Numbered from the stretch's first letter, positions 10,477-21,609 are shown. The stretch is DNA of 64,000 nucleotides from Falciphora oryzae (GCA_000733355.1 JNVV01000079.1:1-64000); one strand, 5' to 3'. Program-made: numbers and translations. Notes: generated by a model from the letters alone, not told the origin.

Positions 10477-10774
10477 GGGGCTGTTTGGGTTTTTTGGTTT
10501 TCGTATACTATTTCCAATAAGCTTGTGGATCCGTGGCAAAAGTTTAAAAAGCTCAATAAATTTAGAATCTTGACTCGCCACAGGTATCTTTTCAGCTAGG
10601 GCAGCGAGCCGCGTCCATGCTTCTCCTTTGCAGCGCTGTATTAGCCATGTGCACCCCTTGCGCAGCCCCGTAAATACCTTCGGGTAAAATTGGCCACCGG
10701 AAAATCATCCCCATAACGTTATTTTGCCACAAAAACCGGCCAGGGCCGAAAAACCGCTAGTATCAAACAGCCCC
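10477..10774 (+). mobile_element. Harbinger/Tourist-like MITE, copy A
   Basis: The 298-bp non-coding element has ends GGGGCTGTTTG and CAAACAGCCCC and is flanked by a 3-bp direct repeat CAA (10474-10476 and 10775-10777). The interior is the reverse complement of copy B at 12763-13081 over most of its length, with shared blocks such as GCAAAAGTTTAAAAAGCT and CCGTAAATACCTTCGGGTAA. A 3-bp duplication with a GGG-C-TGTTTG-type end matches PIF/Harbinger (Tourist) elements. The target CAA differs from the usual TWA. It starts 120 bp after the stop of the gene at 7148-10357. Confidence 0.8.
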
Positions 10775-10777
10775 CAA

Positions 10778-12292
10778 ATAACCTTTAGGCCTTTTACTTG
10801 CCCTCTACTTTGCAATAACCAAATACCTCTATTCGGCGTGCACAATCTCGCCCTAGAGCCGCCGTCTGTGTCACTTGGTTTTGTAAACTCTTGTCTCGTT
10901 ACTTGACCATGCATAAACGAATCCCTGGCTCGCCCGGCGGCCTTTCACATCGAGCAGTCTTTCCCATCTCTGGCTATCTATTTTAGTGACCATACACAAT
11001 GCTCCACTCACTAATTATAATACTGTGGTCGGTAATGCCCCTCGACTCTGCCGATAAAGGGTGGGAGGCAGCTCCACGGGCGGGGGCATTGGCGGGAGCC
11101 GGGAAAGGAGGGCCTGGTTTCTTGCACTGCTGTTCGGTTCCGCGCCGCCGCCCAACCTTTGCGAAGAGGCATGACTTTCTGCATCTTGGGCCATGATGCT
11201 GCGTACAACAGGTACGTTGCGGCTCTTCGCATTGGTGGGAATTCTCGCATTTCCGCGCGGTTTCAAGCCTGCCTGTCGGCACTGCCCTCGGGTGGCTCCA
11301 GGTCGCATCGCGGAGCCGAAAATAGGTTCCCGTGGGATATTATCATCTGGGGGTTTCATGTTATCAGAGCCCCGAGTCGGACGCGAGCAGGGCCTGGTGT
11401 GGGCTCGCCTCGCCGCCCCGCCGCCCTGGCCCGATCCGACTGATCTGATCTTATCTGGTGCCGAACACTGGACCCCTGCTGACAGGTCGGTAATTGCCGG
11501 TGGACGGGATCCTATATGACGCATCCACGGGCAATCATGTGCTGGTCACGATGACTCCCGCTTAAGCCCCTGTTTGACACCATTCCCGGCGGCTGGCCCG
11601 GTTGACAGCCGACGGCCTTGTGCGCTCGAGTCAGCCAGTGCTCCAGCCCCAGCTGTCAAGTGTCAGATCTGCGATCCGCGGCGCACCCAATCCAGCCTGT
11701 TTCCCCTGGGGCTCCATTTACTCTTGTTCAAGATTCGCCCTGGGCTCGGCTCACCGGTCGCCTTGTTTTTCCTTACCTCCTTTCGTGGCCGGCCGGGTCA
11801 CACAAACGGTTCACAATGTCGAATGAAACACGGATAAATCACCCAGGCTATCACCTGATAAATAACGGTCGTCGGACAAATTCACCCCGTCTGGGTGTCC
11901 ATCTTCACCACAAGCTTTTTTGCCCCTGGACATCATGTGTGGATGGACAGGGCCTTAACTTGGACTAGACCCGCTGGTTGTGACCCTACCCCGTTCGGCT
12001 CTGGGCTGCCTCCAGACCCTCGCGCCCCGTCTCGGGCGCCGGGATCGTTCTGGAACACCAGGCCGATTCACTAGCGATGATGTCGGGTTCCAACGGCTCG
12101 CGCCTCTCACCCCCAACGAGCCGGTCGGTACCAGACTACCGGCCATGCTTCTTGAGCGCAGGTACGGGGTTTGGCATGGCCAAGGCGGGAGGACGCGGCG
12201 TGTGGCAGAAGACCAGCCATGTCACCGCCGGCACAGCTGGCGATCAGTCGAGGGCCAGACAGGGGCAAGCGATAGCCGTCGGCGTGCTTGGC
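10778..12292. other. Non-coding stretch upstream of the secreted peptide gene
   Basis: About 1.5 kb between MITE copy A and the TATA box at 12293. Overlapping open frames on both strands look like compositional by-products of GC-rich DNA. No RNA gene, repeat or conserved motif was recognised. It probably holds the regulatory region of the gene at 12495. Confidence 0.45.
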
Positions 12293-12300
12293 ATATAAAA
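12293..12300 (+). promoter_or_regulatory. TATA box and CT-rich leader of the secreted peptide gene
   Basis: ATATAAAA lies about 200 bp before the ATG at 12495 and is followed by a strongly pyrimidine-rich leader (12301-12480). This is the arrangement typical of highly expressed fungal genes. Confidence 0.6.
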
Positions 12301-12494
12301 CCTACCTTTTCTTCCTCCCAGATCTTTTGTCCTCTCTTCCCTTCTCTCCATCACCCTCGACTCACACAACCCTCTTTCTACTCGGTTTCACTTACCACAA
12401 AACCCCTTCACACCTTTTCGCTCCTCTTGCTTCTCTGTCTCTCCGGAACCAAACCTCATCTTCTCAAAAATCCCAATCCATCCGAACCACCAAG

Positions 12495-12671
12495 ATGAAG
12501 GTCTCGCAGACTGTCCAGCTCATGGCTCTGCTCGCCATCGGCGCGCTCGCCGCCCCCGTCCCGGACAATACCGGCGCCATCGAAGGTCGCAGCCCGCAGC
12601 CCAAGGTCGAGGTCGACGTCCAGCAGAGCAACTATTGCCCGACCGACTACTGCTCTGGCGCCAGGCCTTAA
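12495..12671 (+). CDS. Small secreted peptide (58 aa)
   Basis: The ATG sits in a good fungal context (CCACCAAG before ATG), after a TATA box and a pyrimidine-rich leader. The 58-aa product has an N-terminal signal peptide (MKVSQTVQLMALLAIGALAA, cleavage likely near residue 20). A short Pro/Glu-rich pro-region follows, then a C-terminal NYCPTDYCSGARP with the only two cysteines, at residues 48 and 53. That layout suggests a secreted peptide with one disulfide or a processed C-terminal peptide. It does not match the alpha-type pheromone repeats I know. There are no introns. The stop lies 91 bp before MITE copy B, so both flanks of this gene are MITE copies in opposite orientation. An effector-like or signalling role is possible but only a guess. 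Confidence 0.7.
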   Translation: MKVSQTVQLMALLAIGALAAPVPDNTGAIEGRSPQPKVEVDVQQSNYCPTDYCSGARP

Positions 12672-12762
12672 ATCCTCCGGCCCACGCTCAGGTCACCGAT
12701 GTCCCACGACAACCTCACTCCCCCCGTGCCTAGAAGCGTCGTTCATCTCGATGGCACACTTG

Positions 12763-13081
12763 GGGGCTGTTTGATAGTAACAGTTTTTTGATCCTGGCCG
12801 GTTTTTGTGGCAAAACAACGTTATGGAGTCGATTTCCTGGTTGCCAGTTTACCCGAAGGTATTTACGGGGCGGCACAAGGGGTGCACGTAGCTAAAATAG
12901 CTCCTCAAAAGTGATCATAAACGCGACTCGCTGCCCTGGCTAAAAAGATACCTGTGGCAAGTCAAAATTCTAAATTATTAAGCTTTTTAAACTTTTGCTA
13001 CTGACCCACGAACTGGTTTTCGAGAGGTCGTCAAAAATAGTATGGGAGAAAACTAAAAACTGATTACTGTCAAACAGCCCC
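12763..13081 (-). mobile_element. Harbinger/Tourist-like MITE, copy B (inverted)
   Basis: The 319-bp element has ends GGGGCTGTTTGATAGTAA and, on the other strand, GGGGCTGTTTGACAGTAA, a terminal inverted repeat of about 27 bp with few differences. A 3-bp direct repeat TTG (12760-12762 and 13082-13084) flanks it, which is copy A's CAA on the other strand. There is no coding capacity. The two copies are diverged, so they do not look like a very recent burst. Confidence 0.82.
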
Positions 13082-13230
13082 TTGATCACGGAGCAGACCA
13101 GGTCAAGGGGCGGCAAGAATGCGTGGCCGCTCGAGGGGACAACGTTTTGAATAGTTTTGGTTAGGCTAGAGATGGGGAATGTTGGAATTGTTCGTTTCGG
13201 ATAGAGGCGTGTAAAGATCTTTGTAGATAG

Positions 13231-13531
13231 TGTTGGTAGGAGTATGTACTCCTGTGGGCTCGGAGATCTCCAAAACAGGGTGAACAATGATCCCTTATAT
13301 CAGAGGAATCATAGTCTATTGTGCACGAAGAGGAAAGGGATCTATCTGCCAGAGAGGGAGCAGAAGGGAGGCTATATATACATGATCCAGATCACCAAAG
13401 GGCCCTTCCCCTGCTCCCAGCCTCCGCGGGCTTGCGGGTCCTCGGATCCCGTGATCAGAGATCACGGGACCGGAGGATCCGACTCTCTCTGGGCTCTGCC
13501 GATTGCCTGCACAGGCCAGTGCAATCCAACA
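13231..13531. mobile_element. Solo LTR, family 1, copy 2
   Basis: This 301-bp copy of the LTR at 4629-4929 has TGTTGG...CCAACA ends and a perfect 5-bp target duplication GATAG (13226-13230 and 13532-13536). No internal retrotransposon sequence remains, as expected after LTR-LTR recombination. Confidence 0.9.
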
Positions 13532-13536
13532 GATAG

Positions 13537-13937
13537 AAATATTCAGCAGCAGGCATACTGAGCGGCATGGCAGACCCCATGTACGCGAACTGTCAATTTA
13601 GAAACTCATTTGTCTGTTTTCAACACCTTCCGCAGAAGTCAATACCGGGATTCCCCGAGCCTATTTCCACAGCCCGGTCTTGTCAGCACTTGCAATTGCC
13701 GGCCAGTAATGTTCTTCTCTTGACCAGTTTTCGAAAGTGCTGTGTCTCAGCTGGTTTTCCCCATCCACGGAGTATCAACAACTGCGGCAGCTCCAAGGTG
13801 GGTAACTGTTCGGCCGCAATAATAGTTGTCAACTGGTGAGCTCGTAAAAGACTCGAGGCTTCTTCCCAGACAAGTCACATTCTTCAAATTCAATCCGACC
13901 GGGAGCTTGCTCGGCGAGGTCGTGGGGGGCTAAACGC
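13537..13937. other. Intergenic stretch without a recognised gene
   Basis: A 90-codon open frame on the plus strand (13567-13839) has no recognisable motif and no promoter context. I do not call it a gene. Confidence 0.4.
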
Positions 13938-14035
13938 GGAGGACGCTATTAAAAAGATTATCATTGAAACTTTAAAAAGAGGGGTTGGGAAAGGACAGGG
14001 CGTAAAGGAGGCGGCTAAGACCAATAATGATTTTG
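13938..14035 (+). pseudogene. Decayed fragment related to the C-terminus of the 7148-10357 gene
   Basis: The translation EDAIKKIIIETLKRGVGKGQ followed by GVKEAAKTNNDF lines up without gaps with EDATEEIVIEASRRGPVKGE and GVEELAKEEQND in the gene at 7148-10357 (10157-10250). Most nucleotide differences are G-to-A or C-to-T in this copy (GAG to AAA, GTC to ATC, ACT to ATT, GCT to ACT, TCA to TTA), the RIP pattern. The frame stops shortly after, at about 14093. It looks like the remnant of a paralogue or a local duplication. Confidence 0.6.
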
Positions 14036-14451
14036 TAAACACACAAGAAAGACAATCCCCTGCCTGGGCACGTTTGGTGACCCCTTTGAGTTGAAGGCAA
14101 TGGGAACCCAGAGAGGGGGTGGGTTTGGAAAGACTTGAATTTTAACAGGGAGTGTTTGCCTTATCCTGGAACCTTTAGCGGTATTGGAGGATAATGACCA
14201 GAATGTTGGGCCATGGCTCAGAGTAGAAGCCACGAAAATGACCAGCGTCGGAGAAAGGGGACTAGTCCGGATGGATATGAACACTGTGGTCCCTTAGGGA
14301 ACGACAGTTGCGTAGCTAGCAATACCAGCTGGACTATCAGAGAAGCACCTGAAGCCGGAGCAGCTAATCAAACGGCCATGGCGATGCCAAAACATCATAG
14401 CCAACAAATCGCAAAAGCGTGAGGACGCCTAATCGGGGAGGGAGGCGCACC
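14036..14451. other. Stretch with short open frames, possibly more of the decayed paralogue
   Basis: A 69-codon frame at 14213-14422 (MAQSRSHENDQRRRKGTSPD...) looks somewhat protein-like but has no partner exon I can join. I see no RNA gene or repeat. Confidence 0.35.
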
Positions 14452-14912
14452 ATGGGGGAGCAGTATGTTGATGCTGGCGAGGGTCCTTCTCATGAAGCCA
14501 CGGCTGTTCAAAGAGAGTTGACAGACAGCTTTGTTAACAAAACTTGCAAGCGCGTTGACAAGATGGTGGATCTGGTGGAAGACGGAGCAGAAGCTGGTGG
14601 GGACGATGCCGTTCATTAGACGACCCTTCCCTCTGCCGTATGCGGAAGGAAAAACGGACCAGAATCTGCACCTGCCGTGGAACACATCGAGGAGGCAAAC
14701 CTCGACAAAAATTCGACAGGTGCTGAAGCATCGTCAGCTGGCGCTTGCTCAGCCATCAACACCACCTCAAATCTGACCCCAGAGCCCATCGAAGGCACGA
14801 CACGTCGCAACCACCACCCCAAGTAACAATTCCCCTCCCAAGAACACCACCAGCAGCCACTCCAACCAACCGCAGCCCCTTCGACGACCAGGACGGCCGC
14901 TATCGCCAGACG

Positions 14913-16568
14913 ATGGAGACGCTCGAGGAGGAGAAGAAGAAGGTGTCGGTCAACGACCCGACCCTGGCCATGGCCGTGTCCATGGCCGAATCCTCGTCCT
15001 CGTCGTCGTCGCACAAGGGCCACAAGCTCACCCAGCCCGCCCACCCGACCATGACGCTCGAGGAGGTGATGCACGAGCTGCGCACGATGCAGGAGCACGA
15101 GCACCGCCGCCACATGCACTGCATGTCGGTCTACCAGCCTGCGAACCGTATCGGACTCGAGACGCTGCTCCCGCCGCCTGTTGTGTCCGATGCGGCGGGC
15201 CGCCCACTCGGCAGGTTGGGCCGGTTCAGCCGCGAGGCCAAAGGCAATAAGAAACCCGGAGCTGTTGAGAGAGAACTCGTCCGGGAAATGGACCTGTTCC
15301 ACGCCGAGGACTGCTGCAACAAATCCACAGCAGTCTACATCCTCCGCCAGCCCGCCCCCGCGTCGCTGGACTTCGGCCTGGCCGACGCTAGGCTCCGCAT
15401 GCTGCTCATCGTGGTCCACGCCTATCTCTACAAGCGCTGGTTCGAGCCGTACAAGAGCGAGGTCGAGTGGGGCCGCTTCATGGCCAAAACCATCGTGCCA
15501 GTCATCGGCGGCGGCAGTGGCCAGTCTGTAGACCTGGGCTCCCTCGACACCGACACAACCATCGCCCGTCTTCACCGGGCCATCTGCCTCGCTTCCGAGA
15601 AGACGCGTCTCCACGTGGCGCGGCGCCACGAGGCGCTGGGCCGCCTTTCAACGTTGCGGCAGCAGAAATCTCAACTGGATCTCCCGCAGACACCGCCGGC
15701 GCAGACCCCGCAGCAGGAGGACGATCAAGAGCAGGAGCCAGAGCCGCAGACCACCCCGGAGCCGGAAGAGGAAGAGACCTACCAGGGCTGCCACCCGGAT
15801 GACGACAGGCAGTTCCGCCGCCAGGTCTTGGAGCGCGGCCTGGTGCCGGCGCGCGCCCTACTCAACAAGCGCAACTACATCCTGCAGCCTCTGTTCCGCG
15901 CCATGTCCGTCACGGTCCGCCTCGACGACCACGAGACCGACCACATGCGTAGCGGCGCCGGCGACGGCGACGCGGGCGCAATCCCGGTCCGCATCGTGCT
16001 ATTCGGGGGCGAGGACGAGCTGTTTGACGACGGCGAGCTCCGCCTGAGCGCCCCACTGTCGTTCGAGACCATCGAGGACCGCATCCACGACTACCGCGAG
16101 GCCGGCAGCGACGACAGCCCTCAGCAGAAGACCCGATCCGCGACGATGACGCTCGGCACGGCCGCGGCTTTTATCCTGGCCATGGCGGAACGCGAGGAGG
16201 CCGCGCACGGGCTGCACCCAGACCCGGTCGAGGCCAGCATGGACGGCGAGGATGGGTGCCTGGTGGGCGAGCAGGAGCTGCGGCGCGAGGCGAGGCGCTG
16301 GGGCCAGCCCGACATCGAGCTGTCGGGCCCGAGCTCTTCCTGGGTGGACGAGGGCATGATCGAGAGGCAGCAGCAGGACCACCCGGACCGCGCGCGCGGC
16401 GCCGCCTCGGACGACGAGGCCTGGATGGCGAGGCTGGAGGCGCTGGCGTACGATAATGTGCGCTGGAGGGAGGGCAAGCTGCCGTTCCCGTTGGTCACGT
16501 CCCACAGGAAGCATCAGGCCAAGAAGGAGGAGAGCTGGGTCAACCTCAAGGATGTTTGGTTGTGGTGA
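14913..16568 (+). CDS. Protein of unknown function, 552 aa or longer
   Basis: The conservative model starts at METLEEEKKKVSVNDPTLAM and has no intron. It has a Ser-rich N-terminal part, a folded middle containing LADARLRMLLIVVHAYLYKR, and an acidic/Gln-rich linker (QTPPAQTPQQEDDQEQEPEP). A C-terminal domain includes GGEDELFDDGELRLSAPLSF and ends ESWVNLKDVWLW. I recognise no family, signal peptide or membrane span. An upstream exon is likely: 14452-14822 joined through a 53-nt intron (GTAACA ... CCGCAG, 14823-14875) keeps the frame and would give 688 codons, but it contains a TAG at 14617-14619. The N-terminus is therefore unresolved. The gene may be truncated by nonsense, or the first exon may be untranslated. 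Confidence 0.65.
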   Translation: METLEEEKKKVSVNDPTLAMAVSMAESSSSSSSHKGHKLTQPAHPTMTLEEVMHELRTMQEHEHRRHMHCMSVYQPANRIGLETLLPPPVVSDAAGRPLGRLGRFSREAKGNKKPGAVERELVREMDLFHAEDCCNKSTAVYILRQPAPASLDFGLADARLRMLLIVVHAYLYKRWFEPYKSEVEWGRFMAKTIVPVIGGGSGQSVDLGSLDTDTTIARLHRAICLASEKTRLHVARRHEALGRLSTLRQQKSQLDLPQTPPAQTPQQEDDQEQEPEPQTTPEPEEEETYQGCHPDDDRQFRRQVLERGLVPARALLNKRNYILQPLFRAMSVTVRLDDHETDHMRSGAGDGDAGAIPVRIVLFGGEDELFDDGELRLSAPLSFETIEDRIHDYREAGSDDSPQQKTRSATMTLGTAAAFILAMAEREEAAHGLHPDPVEASMDGEDGCLVGEQELRREARRWGQPDIELSGPSSSWVDEGMIERQQQDHPDRARGAASDDEAWMARLEALAYDNVRWREGKLPFPLVTSHRKHQAKKEESWVNLKDVWLW

Positions 16569-17070
16569 GGTTTGGGTGCTCTTCTACGATGTTCCGATGT
16601 GAACATCCCGTATCTATGTCTTTCGGGTGTCCGCTTCCAAGCTGGGCAAGGCTAGACATTTCTCGGAAGACTAGACAGCGACGGCTACGTCAAGCGAATG
16701 CGGACTGGAATGAGTTGGCTGTCCTAAATCAGGCACCGTTTATCATTCGAAGCGGACACACACAGGCAACATGTGAAAGTAACACATAGGTGCCTAGGCA
16801 GCAATAGTCTACAACAAAGTAATATTGTATAGGATTATATGAAAGAGTGGTATATGTGTAAAGGAGAGTGTGACCCTAGGTCGACCTAGCAACGATCGCC
16901 TTGGTGCACCCGCACAAAACAATGTCAGCTGAAAGGCAGACAAAGCAGAAACAAGATCAGACAGGACGGTCAGCGCATCTCCATGCGAAGCAGCTTGCAG
17001 TCGAATGTCAGCAACCGACGTGGGCGACCACAGAACCACAAACGCCAAAGAGAGCGCGTGACACGCCGCT
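16569..17070. other. Convergent intergenic region
   Basis: 3' flanks of the plus gene ending at 16568 and the minus permease gene ending at 17071. I see no gene, repeat or RNA. Confidence 0.5.
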
Positions 17071-19121
17071 CTAGTAGAAGATCTTCCAGAGGTTGCGCTT
17101 CCATGCGGGCATGGCGGCGAGCTCGGCCTTGTAAGCGTTGATAGCGTCCCAATCGAGCTCACGGCGGCCAGTGTCGATATCGATCTGGTCGAGCTTAAGG
17201 CCGCCCTCGCGCTTCCACAGGTAGCCGCAGATCCAGAAGAGGAGGATGACGGGGACGGTCAGCCAGTCCTTGAAGAAGCCCTCGGCGTCGTTGAGGCCCT
17301 CCTTGCCGGGGGGAGCGATGGCGCTGAAGAGCTGCGGCGAGGGAAAAAGATGACATGTTAGCAAGCAGGTCATAGACGGTAGGAGGGCAAAAAACGGCGT
17401 CGAGATTTGGGGGGATGTAACATACCGAGGCAAGCAGGACCAGAACGCAAAGGGCGAGGCCGACGTAGGAGCCGGCGACACCGAAGAAAGCCTTGAAGGG
17501 GATCTCCTCGAGGGTACGGCCGTTGTGCTTCCAGGCGGCGCGGAAACGGATGTGGCACAGGCAGATGGAGCCCCAGGTGAACAGGGCGGCCAGACCCGAA
17601 AGGGACAGGAGCCACTGGAACACGGCGTTGGAGCCCTCGTTGAGGGTCAGGAAGGCCAGGGCACCGCAGGCGATGTGGACCAGGACCGACATGAGGGGAC
17701 GGCCTGACTTGTCGACGTAGGTGAAGATTTGGGGGGCGTAGCCCTGCTGGGCCAGGGCGGTGAGGGTGCGGGAGCCGCCGTAGACGCACGAGACGCCGAT
17801 GGACAGGACCGAGACCAAGATGATGACGTTCATGAAGTGGTCGTAGCCAACTAGGCCGGCGTACTTGCCCGCCAGCACGAAGGGCGAGGTGCCCTCGGCG
17901 TACGGGTCGTCGGCGTTCAAGAGGCTCTCATCCTTGGACGAGATGAGCAGACCGACGAAGAACAGGCCGAGGATGTAGAAGAGAGTGATACGCCAGAAGA
18001 CCTGCTTGATGGCACCGGGCAGGGCGCGGACGGGGTTCTTGGACTCGGCGGCAGCCAGCCCGACCAGTTCGGTACCGGAGAAGGAGAAGGCAGCAGTGAC
18101 GAAGACACCGCAGAAACCCCTGAAGCCGTTCTGGAACGCGCCAGGGTCGTTCCAGTAGCGTGTGCCGTGATACGTGTCGTACTCGCCGCCAGCAGGGCCA
18201 CCACCGCAGACGAGGATGACGGCGATGATCATGAAGATTACTATATAGGACACCAACGTGTTAGCTTTGGCAGTTCTCTAGGCAGCCGATGGCAGTTGAC
18301 TTGCGGGTTGACGAACCGATGGCGCTGAGCTTCAGCACGGAGGACCAGAACTCCTCCTCGGCGTATCCCAGAGTTCCGAAGACGTTGATGAAGACAATGG
18401 CGAACCAGAAGACGACGATCCAGACTGCCAATGAGACGTTCTTTGTTGCTTGCCAGTAACCAAGAGTGAGACCGCAGACAGACAGTTCGAGAGGAAGGAC
18501 ACAAGCCCACTAGAAGCGCCGAAGCAGCACTTGTCAGTCATCCGTCCTTTGCTCGTCAATAAGGAGGCCGGCGGCGGCGCTTACCTGCAGGACGTAGTTC
18601 CAGCCCATGGCGAAACCCCAGGAAGGATCGATGAAGCGGACAGAGTACGTGTAGAAGCCACCGGAGACAGGGTACATAACAGCGAGTTCACCAAGAGCGT
18701 AGACGACGTTGAACATCATGACACCGATGATGGCGAAGTCAATGATGAGAGAGCCGGGACCACCCTTGGTCAGGGCAGAGCCGGAGCCGACGAAGAAACC
18801 GGCACCGATGGAGCCACCTGTGTTCAAGGAAAAAAGCATATCATTAGTCGCCCGAATTTCCGAGACTGTTAGACGGTGAAGCAATCAGGGCATACCGATA
18901 GCAATCATGTGCAAATGGCGCGCCTTCATCGTGCGGTCCAGCTCGACAATGCCCTCGCCCATGCTGCGCTTCTTGAACGACTCCAGGTTGAGGCCATTGC
19001 GGGTGTAGAAGTTTTCCTCGCGCCGAGGACCGCCCTGGTTGAGGGCGCCGACATCCTCGGACTTGCCGCCGTACGTGGGCAGGGCGCCCTCGTCGACTTT
19101 TGCGACCTTCTCGTCCGACAT
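17071..19121 (-). CDS. Amino-acid permease (AAT/YAT family, GAP1-like)
   Basis: Five exons (19121-18896, 18817-18585, 18509-18317, 18240-17426, 17331-17071) with introns of 75-94 nt give 575 aa, the usual length for fungal proton-coupled amino-acid permeases of the plasma membrane. The hydrophilic N-terminus is followed by the family signature IGAGFFVGSGSALTKGGPGS in the first helix. Other conserved stretches are ALGELAVMYPVSGGFYTYSV, SWGFAMGWNYVLQ/WACVLPLEL, FSFSGTELVGLAAAESKNP and SRTLTALAQQGYAPQIFTYV. About 12 membrane helices are evident. The C-terminus DWDAINAYKAELAAMPAWKR ending WKIFY is typical of the family. All introns are GT-AG; intron 3 uses a weak GTTCGT donor. Substrate range (general or specific) cannot be read from sequence. 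Confidence 0.92.
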
Positions 19122-21604
19122 GGTGTTGGCCGAGCAAGCCGCGTCTCAGTCCCGTTCTCGTGGTATGGGAGGTTGTTGTGGTTCTCTAGACCAAACGTGA
19201 TACTTGAAGCCAGGGGCTTCCCCACGGTCGACTATAAAAGCGACTGGAAAGAGTGACGGGTGAGGAGGGAAGAAGGGAAAGGGACGGGACAGGAGGGGGA
19301 CGGGGTGGGCGCCGTATTTATGAACACGGTCGATCTGCCTCAGGCGGGCGGCGGCGCGTTCGTGGGGAAAGACACTCCAGGCACCGCGCCACCGCTACCG
19401 CCGGCTGCATGCTGCTGCTACTCCATCCATGCTGCCATGCCGCCGCCTGGGTGCGGGCGAGCGACCGATGGCGGCCCATGCAGCACAAACGGCCGATAGC
19501 GACAAGAGTACCCAGCAGGGACAAGAGATAGCAGGTCGGCCGGGCCCCCTGCTCGCATCACAGGCATTCTTGGCGCAACAGTTTTGGGGCACCCCTCCGA
19601 GCCCACGGATGGGGGCCCAGTAGGGGTCAGCGGAATGAGTGCTGCCAAGAGGCCCCCCGACCTCTGGAGGGAAGGTCGGAAGGCCTGGAGCTCTTGGGAG
19701 GGGGCAACATTCGTTAGCGGGTAGGCAGCGCACGACAGATAGACTGACCAACAAGAGCTGCGCGGGAGGGAGGGTTGGCGACCAGGGGGTGTGCGAGGAA
19801 GGGTGGAAGGGGAGCAGGATCGGGCGCTGGGTGGACAGTGTGGGCTGCGCGTTGTATGCATGGAAGCCATTCCGTTGTTCTACGCCGCCACGACCCGCTT
19901 GGGTAGACGGCGGCGGCGGGCTGGGCAAATGGCCAGCTTCCCGTCTGGTCGACGGCGAGAAGGGAGGCGGGCACTCGACCTGCGGGTTGGCCGAGCAAGA
20001 TGCGCATTAGGCCCGTTTGCGTGCTGATGTCGCGGCGATAGCAGGCCAGCCAGAAGGCCCCCTGCCCCCCTCCCTTCTCCATTTTGCCTGCTGCCGGACG
20101 GTGCAACATGCACGCCGAGAGCTTGGCTCCCTATAAAGCCCACACAGCAATACTTCCTTCGGCTCGGCGCCGAGACGTTCGGCTCCATCCTCCGTCCTCC
20201 CACTGGTGGGCGCGAAGCAACCGGTGCGACGCTGGGGACGGCCAGCCCTGCTGGACGGCCGCCCTTGCCAGGTGGCACAATCCCACCCCTTCTGTCGGCT
20301 GTCCAATTGCTGTGGTGTGTTGCCAAATGACCTTGCCTCCTCTGCCCACCCCCGGCCCGGCCAAGGCCAGAGAGGTGCGACGAGCGCCGACGCCTTTACC
20401 CCAGGTTGGCAGGTCCAAAAGGCTCCCAAGACTTTGTGGATCTCTTGCCTATCTGTGCCAATTTTGCTCGTCGGTAGGAGGGTGGCATGTCTCGGCGCGC
20501 CATGGAGCGCCGTCATTGGGCAGGCCTTCTGGTGGTGGAAGATTGGGGGAAGAAATTGGGGTGCCAGAAACGCAGCGTGCCAGTGCTCCCTTCTCGATTT
20601 GGCCAGTCAAGTCCAGCGTGGATAAAGAATCGAAGCAGCCAGGCGCGCGGGCGCGGACCACTTTTCTGATCCGGCCCACACACCCACCACGTCTAAATGG
20701 AATTTCTTCTCAAGCGAGCTCCCTGCCCCTCCATGATTGATATCTAAAGTGAGCGCGCCGTCGTCCGTGTTTGTTGGTTGGTTGTTGTCGATTTGGGGCA
20801 CTGATAATTATCCGCCATCGCTTGTTGCTAAATCCCATAAATGCCCCATCCATATCGCCCATCGCAGATCGGCGGCCAGAGCCGCTTGGCGTTTAAGATA
20901 GGAGCCTGCTCCCCGCCTATGGGGCAATGGTTGATCGGTGCTCACCCTGGACGGACCCCGCCACGCTCGTGGGCAACGGTGGGTTGTGAGGGCCTCGTGG
21001 GCCTTAGACCCAGCAGCGAGAAACGCGCTCCACTGGCAACCGATAACGGTGTTTGAGAGACTGATTGGTCGCCCAGGCAGTCGGGCCCGACTGTTCGGGT
21101 TTGTTATGTAACGCGCAAGTTCGTAAGGACTGGCAGCCTGCGCTGAGGTGTCAACTGCGCCGTCGATCTTCTTGGACGGCGAGAACGTCGCGGCGTCTCC
21201 GGGACCGGCCGGTGCGGCTATCATGAGGCAGAAGAAGCAGAGAAAAGAATGGAGACTAAGATCCGCCACACCGGCTGTCGGCACCCTGCCACAACAGCCA
21301 GCGGTTGGATGCCCAGCATGCTTGGCCGCATAGAAGATGGAAAAGTACTGATTGCCCATCCTGACGCGGAGCAGCAACCCTTGGCGTTCACAGATGACAG
21401 TCTTGGAGAGGCCACTTCCCCCTGAATCCCTAAACTGACGTCGATACAGCACTGCTTGGCTCAATGCGCGAGCAGGTGTTGGCTCGCTGGACACGAATGC
21501 GGGACCGAGGCCAACGTTGTCCTCAATTTGCTTCTGAGCCTCGCACGCGCCACGCCCCCTGGCCCCCCGCGTATTCTGGGGAAGCGGAAAGAGCGCACTG
21601 GACG
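19122..21604. other. Gene-poor stretch upstream of the permease
   Basis: About 2.5 kb of GC-rich sequence. Open frames overlap on several frames of both strands and none shows motifs or splice-linked partners. TATA-like words occur at 19230-19237 and 20131-20138, but no coding start follows that I would defend. Non-coding transcription or regulatory DNA is possible. Confidence 0.4.
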
Positions 21605-21609
21605 ACTTG

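Noticed and set aside
20007..20740. ORFs up to 218 codons on both strands
   Set aside because: Several frames overlap with no splice-linked exons, motifs or start context.
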